A stretch of 9,114 nt of DNA from ZC4RG30 sp964456255. GTDB lineage: Bacteria; Pseudomonadota; Gammaproteobacteria; Steroidobacterales; Steroidobacteraceae. Positions 1 through 7,059 of this stretch are shown piece after piece. Below the pieces are notes generated by a model that saw nothing but the letters and a program-made list of their open reading frames with translations, was not told where the DNA came from and ran no database searches. How positions within the stretch are numbered: position 1 is the first letter of the stretch; each line of letters begins with the position of its first letter. The translations under genes were made by a program, and so were the position numbers. The DNA lies in NCBI GenBank assembly GCA_964456255.1, contig CAYWDZ010000129.1, positions 1-9,114 of the forward strand, in the 5' to 3' direction.

Positions 1-472
1 TCTTGATCATGTCCACGCAGCGCAGGAAGCCGGCGCCGCTGCGATCCATCTTGTTCACGTAGCACAGGCGCGGCACCTTGTAGTTGTCCGCCAGACGCCA
101 GTTGGTCTCGGACTGGGGCTCCACGCCGGCCACGCCGTCGAACACCACGACCGCGCCGTCGAGCACGCGAAGCGAGCGGTTCACCTCGATGGTGAAGTCC
201 ACGTGCCCCGGGGTGTCGATGATGTTCAGCTTCTTGCCGCGCCAGAATGCCGATACCGCGGCAGACTGGATGGTGATGCCGCGCTTCTGTTCTTGTTCCA
301 GGTAGTCGGTGGTCGTGGAGGACTTCAGGTCCTTGGTGTCGTGCACGTCCACGATGGTGTGCTTGCGCCCCGTGTAGTAGAGGATGCGCTCGGTGGTCGT
401 GGTCTTGCCGGCGTCGACGTGGGCGATGATGCCGAAGTTGCGGATGTCGGCTAGCGGAGTTGTACGGGCCAT
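1..472 (-). CDS. fusA: Elongation factor G, N-terminal part (3' end outside window)
   Basis: This is the first 157 residues of a translational GTPase that moves tRNA and mRNA through the ribosome in the cytoplasm; the rest lies beyond the left edge. All G-domain signatures are visible: G1 AHVDAGKT (residues 17-24), the switch-I/G2 segment RGITI (64-68), G3 DTPGH (86-90) and G4 NKMD (140-143). The opening MARTTP and the stretch from VDFTIEVNRSLRVLDGAVVVFD onward match EF-G rather than EF-Tu, LepA or TypA. The ATG at 470-472 fits the family start, with a weak CAGGT just upstream. One point is unusual: residues 43-58 read VHDTKDLKSSTTTDYL where the usual proteobacterial EF-G has roughly [11 protein letters not shown]. 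No str-operon neighbours are seen upstream, where a transporter operon lies instead. It may therefore be a second EF-G (fusA2-like) copy; the EF-G identity itself is firm. Confidence 0.93.
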   Translation of the reverse strand, partial: MARTTPLADIRNFGIIAHVDAGKTTTTERILYYTGRKHTIVDVHDTKDLKSSTTTDYLEQEQKRGITIQSAAVSAFWRGKKLNIIDTPGHVDFTIEVNRSLRVLDGAVVVFDGVAGVEPQSETNWRLADNYKVPRLCYVNKMDRSGAGFLRCVDMIK

Positions 473-621
473 TACCTGAAATTCCGTGTCAAAAGAGGGG
501 GATACGGGTCACTAAAAAGCGCGCAAGGATACGCGATCGGCCCCCTCCGATGCCACCCAAATCCGGGCCGGGAGCTGTCCGGGATCCCAATAGTTATGTC
601 AAATCAAGGGCCTGGACGGGC

Positions 622-640
622 AAGGCTCCCGGAGGGCCTT
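622..640 (-). terminator. Weak stem-loop after the MFS transporter gene
   Basis: An inverted repeat, AAGGCTC - CCGGA - GGGCCTT on the plus strand, lies 11 bases beyond the stop codon of the MFS gene. Read as minus-strand RNA the stem has one C-A mismatch, and no U-rich run follows, so termination here is possible but not well supported. The surrounding 473-650 gap also holds the leader of the EF-G gene. A TTGACA hexamer lies on the minus strand at 597-602, but no acceptable -10 box stands 16-18 bases downstream of it. Confidence 0.25.
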
Positions 641-650
641 CTCCGCGTCG

Positions 651-1814
651 CTACGGCCGCACGGTCAGGGGCCGCCCGGCCGCATATCCCATCGCCAGCT
701 GCAGCACGGCCAGAAGAATCATCAGCTGCAGTGGCACCAGCCAGTTGCCCGTCACGTCGTGCAGGTAGCCGATGAAGATCGGGGTGACCGCGGCCATCGT
801 GTAGCCGATCGCCTGCGCCATGCCTGACAGCGCCACGCTTTCGGCGGCGGTGTTCACGCGCAGGCTGAACAGCGTGATGGCCAGAACCAGCGAGCCCCCC
901 GCACCAAGTCCCATCACCATCATCCAGCCAAGCGCATGCGCCGGATCAAGGGAGAGCCCGCAGAAGCCTGTGAGGATCAGCAGGCCCAGGGTTCCCCCGA
1001 TCAGGCGCTGATCGCGCATGCGGTGGATGAAGAGGGGCGTGAGCATGACCGACACCAGCACGAACAGCTGGTAGATGAACAGGATCGCCCCCGAGCGGGC
1101 CGCGGTGATGCCGGCGAGGTCGCTCATCATGCTGGGGAACCAGGCGATCATTACGTAGAAGGCCGTCGACTGGCAGGCCATGAAAAGGCTGACCTGCCAG
1201 GCGAGCCCGCGTCGCCACAGGCGCGGCTTTGCTTCGACCTGATTCTGGGGGCGGCTGTGCTGGCGGAGTTGCGGTGCCCATATCAGGACGCCCAGCACGG
1301 CCGGAATGGCCCACGAGACCAGTGAAAAGCGCCAGCCACCCCAATCGGCCAGTGGAATGGCGATACCTGAGCCAAGGCCACCGCAGGTCACCAGCACCAT
1401 CGTGAACAACGCCGTGACCATTGCCAGCTGCCCCGGGAAATCCCGCCGCAGCAGGCCGGGCAGCAGCACGTTGTTGAACGCAATGCCGCAGCCGATGCAC
1501 GCAGTGCCCAGGTACAGCGCCAGCGTGTTGTCGAAGTAGCGGATGCCCAGTCCCGCGAGCAGCAGCAGCATCGCGATGAACACGGCCTGCTCCAGGCCAA
1601 GCCTGCGCGCGAGCGGGGCCGCATAGGGTGAAAGGAACCCGAAGGCAAACAAGGGCAGCGAAGTCAGCAAGCCCGCCGCTGTGCCGGACAGCCCGAACTG
1701 CGCCTGGATGGTCTTCAGCAACGGGCCCACGCAGGTGATGGCGCCGCGCAGGTTCAGCGTGACGATCAGGATGGCCAGCAGTCTGACCAGGCCAGGGCCG
1801 CGGAAGGGGTGCAA
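651..1814 (-). CDS. MFS transporter, CynX/NimT (cyanate/2-nitroimidazole) family
   Basis: This is a 387-residue inner-membrane protein with about twelve hydrophobic segments in the 6+6 pattern of the major facilitator superfamily. TM1 contains LNLRGAITCVGPLL (residues 20-33), which is the CynX/NimT hallmark (compare E. coli CynX, LNMRPLLTSVGPLL). The late segment ESVALSGMAQAIGYTMAAV is also typical of this family. A basic loop near residues 185-203 separates the two halves. Family members export or import small anions or nitroimidazoles; the substrate here cannot be read from sequence, and no cyanase gene is nearby. The start codon is TTG. It is supported by AGGGA at a good distance (overlapping the kup stop) and by the N-terminus beginning just before TM1; no upstream ATG is in frame nearby. 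It starts 7 bases after kup ends, so the two are probably co-transcribed and perhaps translationally coupled. Confidence 0.87.
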   Translation of the reverse strand: MHPFRGPGLVRLLAILIVTLNLRGAITCVGPLLKTIQAQFGLSGTAAGLLTSLPLFAFGFLSPYAAPLARRLGLEQAVFIAMLLLLAGLGIRYFDNTLALYLGTACIGCGIAFNNVLLPGLLRRDFPGQLAMVTALFTMVLVTCGGLGSGIAIPLADWGGWRFSLVSWAIPAVLGVLIWAPQLRQHSRPQNQVEAKPRLWRRGLAWQVSLFMACQSTAFYVMIAWFPSMMSDLAGITAARSGAILFIYQLFVLVSVMLTPLFIHRMRDQRLIGGTLGLLILTGFCGLSLDPAHALGWMMVMGLGAGGSLVLAITLFSLRVNTAAESVALSGMAQAIGYTMAAVTPIFIGYLHDVTGNWLVPLQLMILLAVLQLAMGYAAGRPLTVRP

Positions 1815-1821
1815 TGGATCC

Positions 1822-3684
1822 CTACAGCTCGATGTCGGTGGCGAGCACCATGACGCCCTGGGTGGGCATGCGGAAGAACTCCGCTGCCTGTGCGCTGCGG
1901 CGTTGCATCCACGCGAACACCCGGTATTTCAGATCCTGCAGCGGATTGCGGCGCGGCCGCGCGCGAACCAGGTGCCAGCCGAGGAAGAATGACACGTCAT
2001 CGTCGAGTTCCTTCAGTCCACGCTGGCGGGCGCTGCGCAGCGCCTCGGTCACATCCGGTGTTTCCATGAAGCCGAATCGCGCGCGCACGGCAAATACTCC
2101 GGGCTGCAGCGTTTCCACCCAGGCGCGCGGACCCGTGTAGCGCGGGGTACGCACGATTTCCATGTTCAGCATGACCACCCGTTCGTGGCATACATGGTTG
2201 TGTTCCAGGTTGCGCAGCAATGCGGTGGGAATGAATGCTGAATGGCTGACCAGGAAAACTCCCGTGCCCGGCACCCGCTTTGCATCGGCCAGCAGCTGTG
2301 GCAGCTGGTCGAGCCTGACGGCGCGACGGTTGAGTTCGGCGCGCAGGCTGATGCGGCCATCGCGCCAGGTCTTGAACAGCAGGTACATCGCCGCGGCGAT
2401 CGTGAGCGGCACCCAGCCGCCGCTCGGAATCTTGGTCGCGTTGCCCGTGACGAAGGCCAGGTCCACCAGCAGGAAGCCGCCGAACACCAGCCCAACCAGC
2501 CACAGCGGCCAGCGCCAGTGCAGTCGCGCGACCACCGCGCCGAGGCAGGTAGTGAGCAGCATGGTGCCGACCACCGATGCGCCGTAAGCCGCCGAAAGTG
2601 CCGACGAGGACCCGAAACCCAGCACGAACATCAGCACGGCGATCAGCATCAGCATGTTCACGGCCGGTACGTAGATCTGGCCGCGTTCATGGGCGCTGGT
2701 CTGGTGGATCATCAGTCGCGGCAGCAGATCCAGCTGCACGGCCTGCCGGGCCACCGAGAATGCACCGGAGATGGTCGCCTGCGAGGCGATCACGGTGGCG
2801 GCCGTGGCGAGCAGGATCAGCAGCGGCAACGCTCCAGCGGGCACCAGCGCAAAGAATGGCTGCTCGATCGCCTGCGGTGAGTGCAGCAGCAATGCGCCCT
2901 GGCCGAAATAGTTGAGCAGCAACGCAGGCCAGACGAGCAGGAACCATGCGAGCCGCACCGGACCGCGACCGAAATGTCCCATGTCTGCGTAGAGCGCTTC
3001 GCCACCGGTTACCGCCAGGAATACCGCACCCAGAATCGTGAGCGCGACCAGCGGGTGCGTGCCGAGCAGCGCCAGTCCGTAGCCGGGATTCAGTGCAACC
3101 AGCACCTCCGGCGCCCGCAGCAGCGCGCGCAGTCCGCTCAGGGCGAGCACCGCGAACCACACCAGCATCACCGGGCCAAACAGGCGACCGACCCTCTCGG
3201 TGCCGCGGCGCTGGATGGCGAACAGGCCGACGATGATGCCCACGGTGATCGGCAGCACGAAGTCCTGCAGCCGCGCGTCAAGAAGTCCCAGTCCTTCCAC
3301 TGCGGAGATGACCGAAATCGCCGGCGTGATCAGCGCATCACAGAAGAACAGCGCCGTGCCCAGCACGCCAATGGCGATGGCGCGTCGCGCCCAGGGGCTG
3401 GTTTCGCCGACCTTCTGCTGGATCAGCGCCACCAGTGAAAGGATGCCGCCTTCGCCGGCATTGTCGGCGCGCAGCAGCAACAGCACGTACTTCACCGAAA
3501 CCAGAAGCAGCAGGCTCCAGAAGATGAGTGACAGGATGCCGAGGACTTCAGCCACCTGGCCGGCATGACCACCCACTGCATTCAGGGATTCCTTGAAGGC
3601 ATACAGGGGGCTGGTTCCAATGTCTCCGTAGACGATACCGAGCGCACCGATGACCATCGGTGACAGGCGTTTTTCTTGGCTCAA
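1822..3684 (-). CDS. kup: Kup-family low-affinity potassium/proton symporter
   Basis: This is a 620-residue inner-membrane K+ uptake protein of the Kup/HAK/KT family (K_trans domain, PF02705), close in length to E. coli Kup (622). Family signatures appear in order: VYGDIGTSPLYAFKES (residues 18-33, with the conserved Asp at 21), ADNAGEGGILSLVAL (about 73-87), ITPAISVISAVEGL (about 116-129), EALYADMGHFG (about 229-239), NYFGQGALLL and ASQATISGAFS. About twelve membrane segments are followed by a soluble C-terminal domain (about 440-620) ending in TDIEL, like the VEI end of E. coli Kup. The chosen start is TTG at 3682-3684, directly after an in-frame TGA; it gives MSQEKRLSP, matching the short Kup N-terminus. 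The next choice, ATG at 3655-3657, would cut into the conserved N-terminal region. Neither start has a clear Shine-Dalgarno sequence. It is the first gene of a likely operon with the MFS transporter downstream. Confidence 0.96.
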   Translation of the reverse strand: MSQEKRLSPMVIGALGIVYGDIGTSPLYAFKESLNAVGGHAGQVAEVLGILSLIFWSLLLLVSVKYVLLLLRADNAGEGGILSLVALIQQKVGETSPWARRAIAIGVLGTALFFCDALITPAISVISAVEGLGLLDARLQDFVLPITVGIIVGLFAIQRRGTERVGRLFGPVMLVWFAVLALSGLRALLRAPEVLVALNPGYGLALLGTHPLVALTILGAVFLAVTGGEALYADMGHFGRGPVRLAWFLLVWPALLLNYFGQGALLLHSPQAIEQPFFALVPAGALPLLILLATAATVIASQATISGAFSVARQAVQLDLLPRLMIHQTSAHERGQIYVPAVNMLMLIAVLMFVLGFGSSSALSAAYGASVVGTMLLTTCLGAVVARLHWRWPLWLVGLVFGGFLLVDLAFVTGNATKIPSGGWVPLTIAAAMYLLFKTWRDGRISLRAELNRRAVRLDQLPQLLADAKRVPGTGVFLVSHSAFIPTALLRNLEHNHVCHERVVMLNMEIVRTPRYTGPRAWVETLQPGVFAVRARFGFMETPDVTEALRSARQRGLKELDDDVSFFLGWHLVRARPRRNPLQDLKYRVFAWMQRRSAQAAEFFRMPTQGVMVLATDIEL

Positions 3685-3750
3685 TCAGGCTGCTTGCCAG
3701 CGCCAGATCCGTTGCAAGGGGGGCAGCGGTTAGCGGCGTTGGGGCGGCAC

Positions 3751-3756
3751 ATTATA
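3751..3756 (-). promoter_or_regulatory. TATAAT -10-like box upstream of kup
   Basis: A perfect TATAAT on the minus strand stands in the 121-base divergent gap between kup and the SnoaL_4 gene, in otherwise very GC-rich DNA. It would start a transcript with a kup leader of about 60 bases. No recognisable -35 hexamer lies 16-18 bases upstream (the region reads GCAGC-rich), so an activator or a weak promoter is possible. No convincing promoter could be picked on the plus strand for the divergent gene. Confidence 0.35.
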
Positions 3757-3805
3757 GGGGCGCGGCGGTGTAAGCTGCTGCGCACACGCCGCGGGGGGGA
3801 CTTAC

Positions 3806-5800
3806 ATGCGCTACATCGCACTGCTGGTGGTATTGCTTGGTGCTTCAGGAGCCTGTGCGGCGCCCGCCACCGTCGGGCAGTTGCTGGACCGTGCGCAGGC
3901 GGCGCTCGACCTCAAGGATATCGAGCGCCTGCAACGCTCCTACGGCTACTACATCGACCATTCCGACTGGGACAACGTCGTGGACCTGCTCACCGACGAC
4001 GCCACCGCCGAATACGCGGTGTCTGGCGTCTATGTGGGCAAGAAGTCGATTCGCGGGTTGCTGTATGCGATCGGCTATGGCGAACGGGGTCTGCGTCCGC
4101 AGCAGCTGCGCGAGCATACGCAGCTGCAGCCGGTGATCACGCTGGCGCCGGATGGTCGCACCGCACGCGGCCGCTGGCGTGCGCTGGTGCTGCTGGGTCA
4201 GTTCAATGAGTACGGTCGCTGGCAGATCGGCCCGTACGAGAACGAATACCGCAAGGAAGACGGCAAGTGGAAGATCAGCCGCATCCACTGGTTCGAGACC
4301 TTCACCGTGCCGTTCAAGGGTGGCTGGACCGGCAAGATGGAGGCGACCAATGTCGCCGATCGCAAGATGCCCGCACCTGATCGGCCGTCGACCTTTACCT
4401 ATGAGCCCTGGCCTGCGGTGCACCTGCCGCCGTGGGACTTCGCGCATCCGGTGCGCAATGCGCCGGCTTCCGCATCGGCAGTGCCGGATACCAGCGGCGT
4501 CACCGGAACGGCAAGCGCCGCGGAGCTGGCGCGCCTGCAGCAGATGGTCACGCGGCTGGAAGACGAGCATGAAATCGAGATCCTGCAACGCACCTACGGT
4601 TACTACGTCGACAAGAACAACTGGAGCGAGATCGCCGAGCTCTTCGCCGAGGACGGCACGCTGGAGATTGGTGGACGCGGCGTGTTCGTGGGCCGCAAGC
4701 GCGTGCTGCAATATCTGACGTGGCTGGGCTTTCCGGTACACGGCCGGCTCTACGATCACACGCAGATGCAGCCGATCGTTCACGTGTCTCCCGATGGCAG
4801 GGAGGCGAAGGGCCGCTGGCGCGCGCTGATCTTCGGCGGTGACTATGGCGGCTCCAGCATGTTCGGTGATGCCGTCTACGAGAACGAATACCGCAAGATC
4901 AACGGCAAGTGGATGATTGCGAAGCTGCACGCCTACTTCGTGATGTACACGGACCTGGCCCAGGGCTGGGGCGTGCGGGCCTGGCCGATCAGCCGGCCCG
5001 AAAAGGATCTGCCGCCGGACCGGCCGCCATCGGTGGTCGCAGACATGTATCCCGGCGCATTCGTTGACCCGCCGCATTACGAGAACCCGGTGACCGGCAA
5101 GCCGGTGTATGCCGTATCAAAGGCGCCGCCACCACCGGCAACCGCGACGCTGGAGCAACTGGCCACACGCCTGGCGCGGCTCGAGGATGCGCGCGCCATC
5201 GAATACCTGCACAACGCGTTCAGCTACTACCTGGACCGCTGGTCGTGGGATGACGTGGCTGACCTCTTTGCCAGCGACGGCACCATCGAAATCGCCCAGC
5301 GCGGTGTCTACGCGGGCAAGGACCACATCCGCAAATCGCTGGAACTGTTCGGCAAGTCAGGCCTGCACCAGGGCGAACTATTCGACCACCTGCAGTACCA
5401 GCCGGTGGTGCACGTGGCTGCCGACGGGCTCACCGCCAGGGCGCGCGTGCGCGAGCTTGCGATGGAAGGGCAGTACCAGGGCGATGCCACGATCGGCGGC
5501 GGCATCTACGAGAACGAATACGTGAAGCAGAACGGCGTCTGGAAGATCAGGGCGCTGCACCTGTACACGACCTTCGTCGGTGACCTGAAGCGTGGCTGGG
5601 CACAGGGGCCGAGGCCGGCCGCTGGTTCTTCACAGGACTTGCCGCCGGATGCACCGCCGACGCTTCGGTATCAGTCCTATCCCATCTACTACCAGCAGCC
5701 CATCCACTACCCGAATCCGATTACCGGCCTGCCGGTCAGGCCGGTGCCGGTCGTGGAAGGCAAGATGCCCGAGCCCCTGAAGGCCCTGGACGAGAAGTAG
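3806..5800 (+). CDS. Secreted protein with three tandem SnoaL_4 (NTF2-like) modules
   Basis: This 664-residue protein begins with a signal peptide (MRYIALLVVLLGASGACAAPA, probable cleavage after APA at 21). Three homologous modules follow, with SnoaL_4-type domains (PF13577) at about 36-174, 250-389 and 458-598. Each domain shows a helix of the form IExLQRxYGYYxDxxxW, then GVYVGK, then HxQxQPV, then PDG.TA.GRWRAL, YENEY.K and KWKI..H. The YENEY motif recurs at residues 144, 358 and 568. Two His are kept in all copies (104/318/528 and 161/375/585), as are an early Tyr-Tyr and Asp. Each domain is followed by a Pro-rich tail (DLPPDRPPS...HYENPVTGKPV in copy 2). The family includes dehydratases, isomerases and non-enzymatic binders; no reaction can be assigned here. 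The start has a strong GGGGGA five bases upstream of ATG. The gene is divergent from kup and convergent with the exported-protein operon. Confidence 0.9.
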   Translation: MRYIALLVVLLGASGACAAPATVGQLLDRAQAALDLKDIERLQRSYGYYIDHSDWDNVVDLLTDDATAEYAVSGVYVGKKSIRGLLYAIGYGERGLRPQQLREHTQLQPVITLAPDGRTARGRWRALVLLGQFNEYGRWQIGPYENEYRKEDGKWKISRIHWFETFTVPFKGGWTGKMEATNVADRKMPAPDRPSTFTYEPWPAVHLPPWDFAHPVRNAPASASAVPDTSGVTGTASAAELARLQQMVTRLEDEHEIEILQRTYGYYVDKNNWSEIAELFAEDGTLEIGGRGVFVGRKRVLQYLTWLGFPVHGRLYDHTQMQPIVHVSPDGREAKGRWRALIFGGDYGGSSMFGDAVYENEYRKINGKWMIAKLHAYFVMYTDLAQGWGVRAWPISRPEKDLPPDRPPSVVADMYPGAFVDPPHYENPVTGKPVYAVSKAPPPPATATLEQLATRLARLEDARAIEYLHNAFSYYLDRWSWDDVADLFASDGTIEIAQRGVYAGKDHIRKSLELFGKSGLHQGELFDHLQYQPVVHVAADGLTARARVRELAMEGQYQGDATIGGGIYENEYVKQNGVWKIRALHLYTTFVGDLKRGWAQGPRPAAGSSQDLPPDAPPTLRYQSYPIYYQQPIHYPNPITGLPVRPVPVVEGKMPEPLKALDEK

Positions 5801-5827
5801 CCGCAGCGCGGGGCGCTACTTCTTGTC
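5789..5827. terminator. Inverted repeat over two converging stop codons (possible bidirectional terminator)
   Basis: The arms are GACGAGAAGTAGC (5789-5801) and GCTACTTCTTGTC (5815-5827), pairing over 13 bp with a single G-U type wobble around a 13-base loop. The arms contain the last codons and the TAG stop of the genes on both strands (ending Asp-Glu-Lys and Asp-Lys-Lys). The position between two convergent genes fits a shared terminator. No U-run follows on either strand, so factor-independent termination is uncertain. Confidence 0.45.
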
Positions 5828-6586
5828 GATGCGCAGCCGCGCCGCGCCGGTCTCGGGATCGGCGTATTCGCGGTTGTCCTCGCACACGTACTCGTACATC
5901 TTGTAGTTCGGACGGCGCTGGTACACCCAGGTCCACTTCCACGGGCCGGTGAGGTATTCAGGGTCGATCACCGTCACCTCGTCCTCGAAGTGGTCGGCAT
6001 CGATGCGGCGCATGCGCTCGTGGATGCGCATGTTGGCCGAGTGCGGCGTGTTCATGTACTGCACGTACGGCTTGATGCCGATGGTCTCGACGACGAAATC
6101 GTTGCCTTCCCACTTGCCGACGGAATGGCCCCAGAAACCCGGTTCGGCATCCTCGACTGGCGGCAGCGTGTCGTTCAGATAGATGCGCCGCACCTGGTTG
6201 TAGGCTTCCTGGATGATGGTGGTCTGCGTCTTCGTCTGCAGCACCTCCATCGGGAACATGGCCATCATCATGGCCGGCATGCCATCGGGCTGGCAGTGCG
6301 TGTAGCCGGTGGCGATGGGCTCGCCGGCGGCCGTGGCATCGGCGTACTTCTTGCGCTCGGCCTTCCATGCCTCGACGAACTGCGGCTTCAGCGGTGGATC
6401 CGGAATGCGGGTCGACACGGGGATGTTGTTCGGGGCGCCGGGTTCGCGGCTGTAGCGATCCCACGTGCCACTGAAATCCTTCGGGTCGAACGCCGCGCCC
6501 GCAGAGTCCGCGGCAGCGCTGATGCCCGATGCCGCGCCCAGCAGCGCGACCAGGCCTGCGATCGCCGATGTCGCAAGGCGCTTCAC
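5816..6586 (-). CDS. Exported protein of unknown function ('SGTW' type, partner of DUF6152)
   Basis: This 256-residue protein has a signal peptide (about residues 1-26, hydrophobic core IAGLVALLGAASG, AxA-type end) and so is probably periplasmic. The mature part opens with DPKDFSGTWDRYSREPG (34-50). A Met-rich stretch around THCQPDGMPAMMMAMFP (96-112) follows, then TTIIQEAYNQVRRIYL (122-137) and FWGHSVGKWEGNDFVVETIGI (151-171). I recognise this motif order from uncharacterised exported proteins that occur next to DUF6152 genes, but the family has no known function that I can name. The only two Cys (98 and 235) could form a disulfide. The Met/His/Cys-rich patch would suit metal or copper binding, but that is speculation. 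The start is GTG at 6584-6586, overlapping the upstream stop by four bases (GTGA) with no clear ribosome binding site, which suggests translational coupling. It is the last gene of a three-gene operon. Confidence 0.82.
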   Translation of the reverse strand: MKRLATSAIAGLVALLGAASGISAAADSAGAAFDPKDFSGTWDRYSREPGAPNNIPVSTRIPDPPLKPQFVEAWKAERKKYADATAAGEPIATGYTHCQPDGMPAMMMAMFPMEVLQTKTQTTIIQEAYNQVRRIYLNDTLPPVEDAEPGFWGHSVGKWEGNDFVVETIGIKPYVQYMNTPHSANMRIHERMRRIDADHFEDEVTVIDPEYLTGPWKWTWVYQRRPNYKMYEYVCEDNREYADPETGAARLRIDKK

Positions 6587-7038
6587 GGAGGTGTTCCGTC
6601 AGTCGTGGTGGGCTTTGCGCCGGGCAAAGGTTTGCCATCCACGATGCTGATCTTCGGCGGACCGGCGGGGCCGCCGTTCTCCATGATGCGGCCATCGGCG
6701 AGCTTGATCTGCTGCAGCAGACCGGCCGGTTCGCCAGTGCGCAGCGGCGAGACGACCGCCGTGATCTGATCGTTCTCCTTGACGATGTTGAACTTCCAGC
6801 CCACGCGATTGAGGATGCCGGGGTTGGCACACTCGATGAGCCAGTCGCTGGTCTTGCCCGCGGCATCCTTCGCCTTCAGGTGGATGTACACGTGCGGGTT
6901 CTGCCACTCGAACTTGGTCACGGTGCCCGACAGCAGGATCTGGTGGTCCCGGTCGAACATTGCGAAAGAGTGGTGGGCGGCAGCGGTGCCGGTCACCATG
7001 GCAAGGCAAATCGTCGAAAGCAGCAGGCGCAATTTCAC
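6583..7038 (-). CDS. DUF6152 family exported protein
   Basis: This is a small exported protein of about 151 residues. The signal peptide (KLRLLLSTICLAMVTGTAAA) is followed at once by HHSFAMFD, then SGTVTKFEWQNPHVYIHL and a WLIECANPGILNRVGWKF stretch. This order of motifs is that of DUF6152, a predicted small beta-rich family of unknown function. Cleavage would leave His-His, or Ala-His-His, at or next to the mature N-terminus. I prefer the GTG start at 7036-7038, because AGGGGG lies six bases before it and the signal peptide then starts with Lys. An ATG at 7053 (five residues longer, MRGYS) is possible but has no ribosome binding site. The C-terminus (about residues 131-151) is Pro-rich and likely disordered. 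It sits between two other exported-protein genes, 21 bases after the first and overlapping the next by four bases. Confidence 0.85.
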   Translation of the reverse strand: MKLRLLLSTICLAMVTGTAAAHHSFAMFDRDHQILLSGTVTKFEWQNPHVYIHLKAKDAAGKTSDWLIECANPGILNRVGWKFNIVKENDQITAVVSPLRTGEPAGLLQQIKLADGRIMENGGPAGPPKISIVDGKPLPGAKPTTTDGTPP

Positions 7039-7059
7039 GGAATACCCCCTCATGGAGCG

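Noticed and set aside
597..602. A TTGACA hexamer upstream of the EF-G gene (minus strand)
   Set aside because: No hexamer resembling TATAAT occurs 16-18 bases downstream, so it is not called as a promoter.
2242..3438. Plus-strand frames of 212 and 185 residues inside kup
   Set aside because: The sequences are Arg/Gln/His-rich and complementary to strongly conserved Kup coding sequence.
3854..3856. Cys17 at the end of the SnoaL_4 signal peptide as a lipoprotein site
   Set aside because: The preceding residues are Ser-Gly-Ala with no Leu/Val/Ile at -3, a poor lipobox; an APA signal peptidase I site lies just after it.
3845..5077. A 410-residue open frame on the minus strand inside the triple SnoaL_4 gene
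   Set aside because: It is an antisense shadow: the plus-strand frame has a signal peptide, a strong ribosome binding site and three conserved domains, and high GC keeps the opposite frame open. Its translation is rich in Val, Arg and His without domain features.
4235..5522. The recurring TACGAGAACGAATAC segments as DNA repeats or CRISPR-like units
   Set aside because: The three copies are 642 and 630 bases apart and encode the same protein motif in frame, so they reflect protein module duplication.
5990..6769. A 259-residue plus-strand frame
   Set aside because: It is antisense to the two exported-protein genes, with typical shadow composition and no signal, domain or ribosome binding site.
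5958..6866. A 302-residue minus-strand frame overlapping two exported-protein genes
   Set aside because: It runs out of frame across two well-supported genes joined by a GTGA overlap, has no ribosome binding site and has Arg/His-rich shadow composition.
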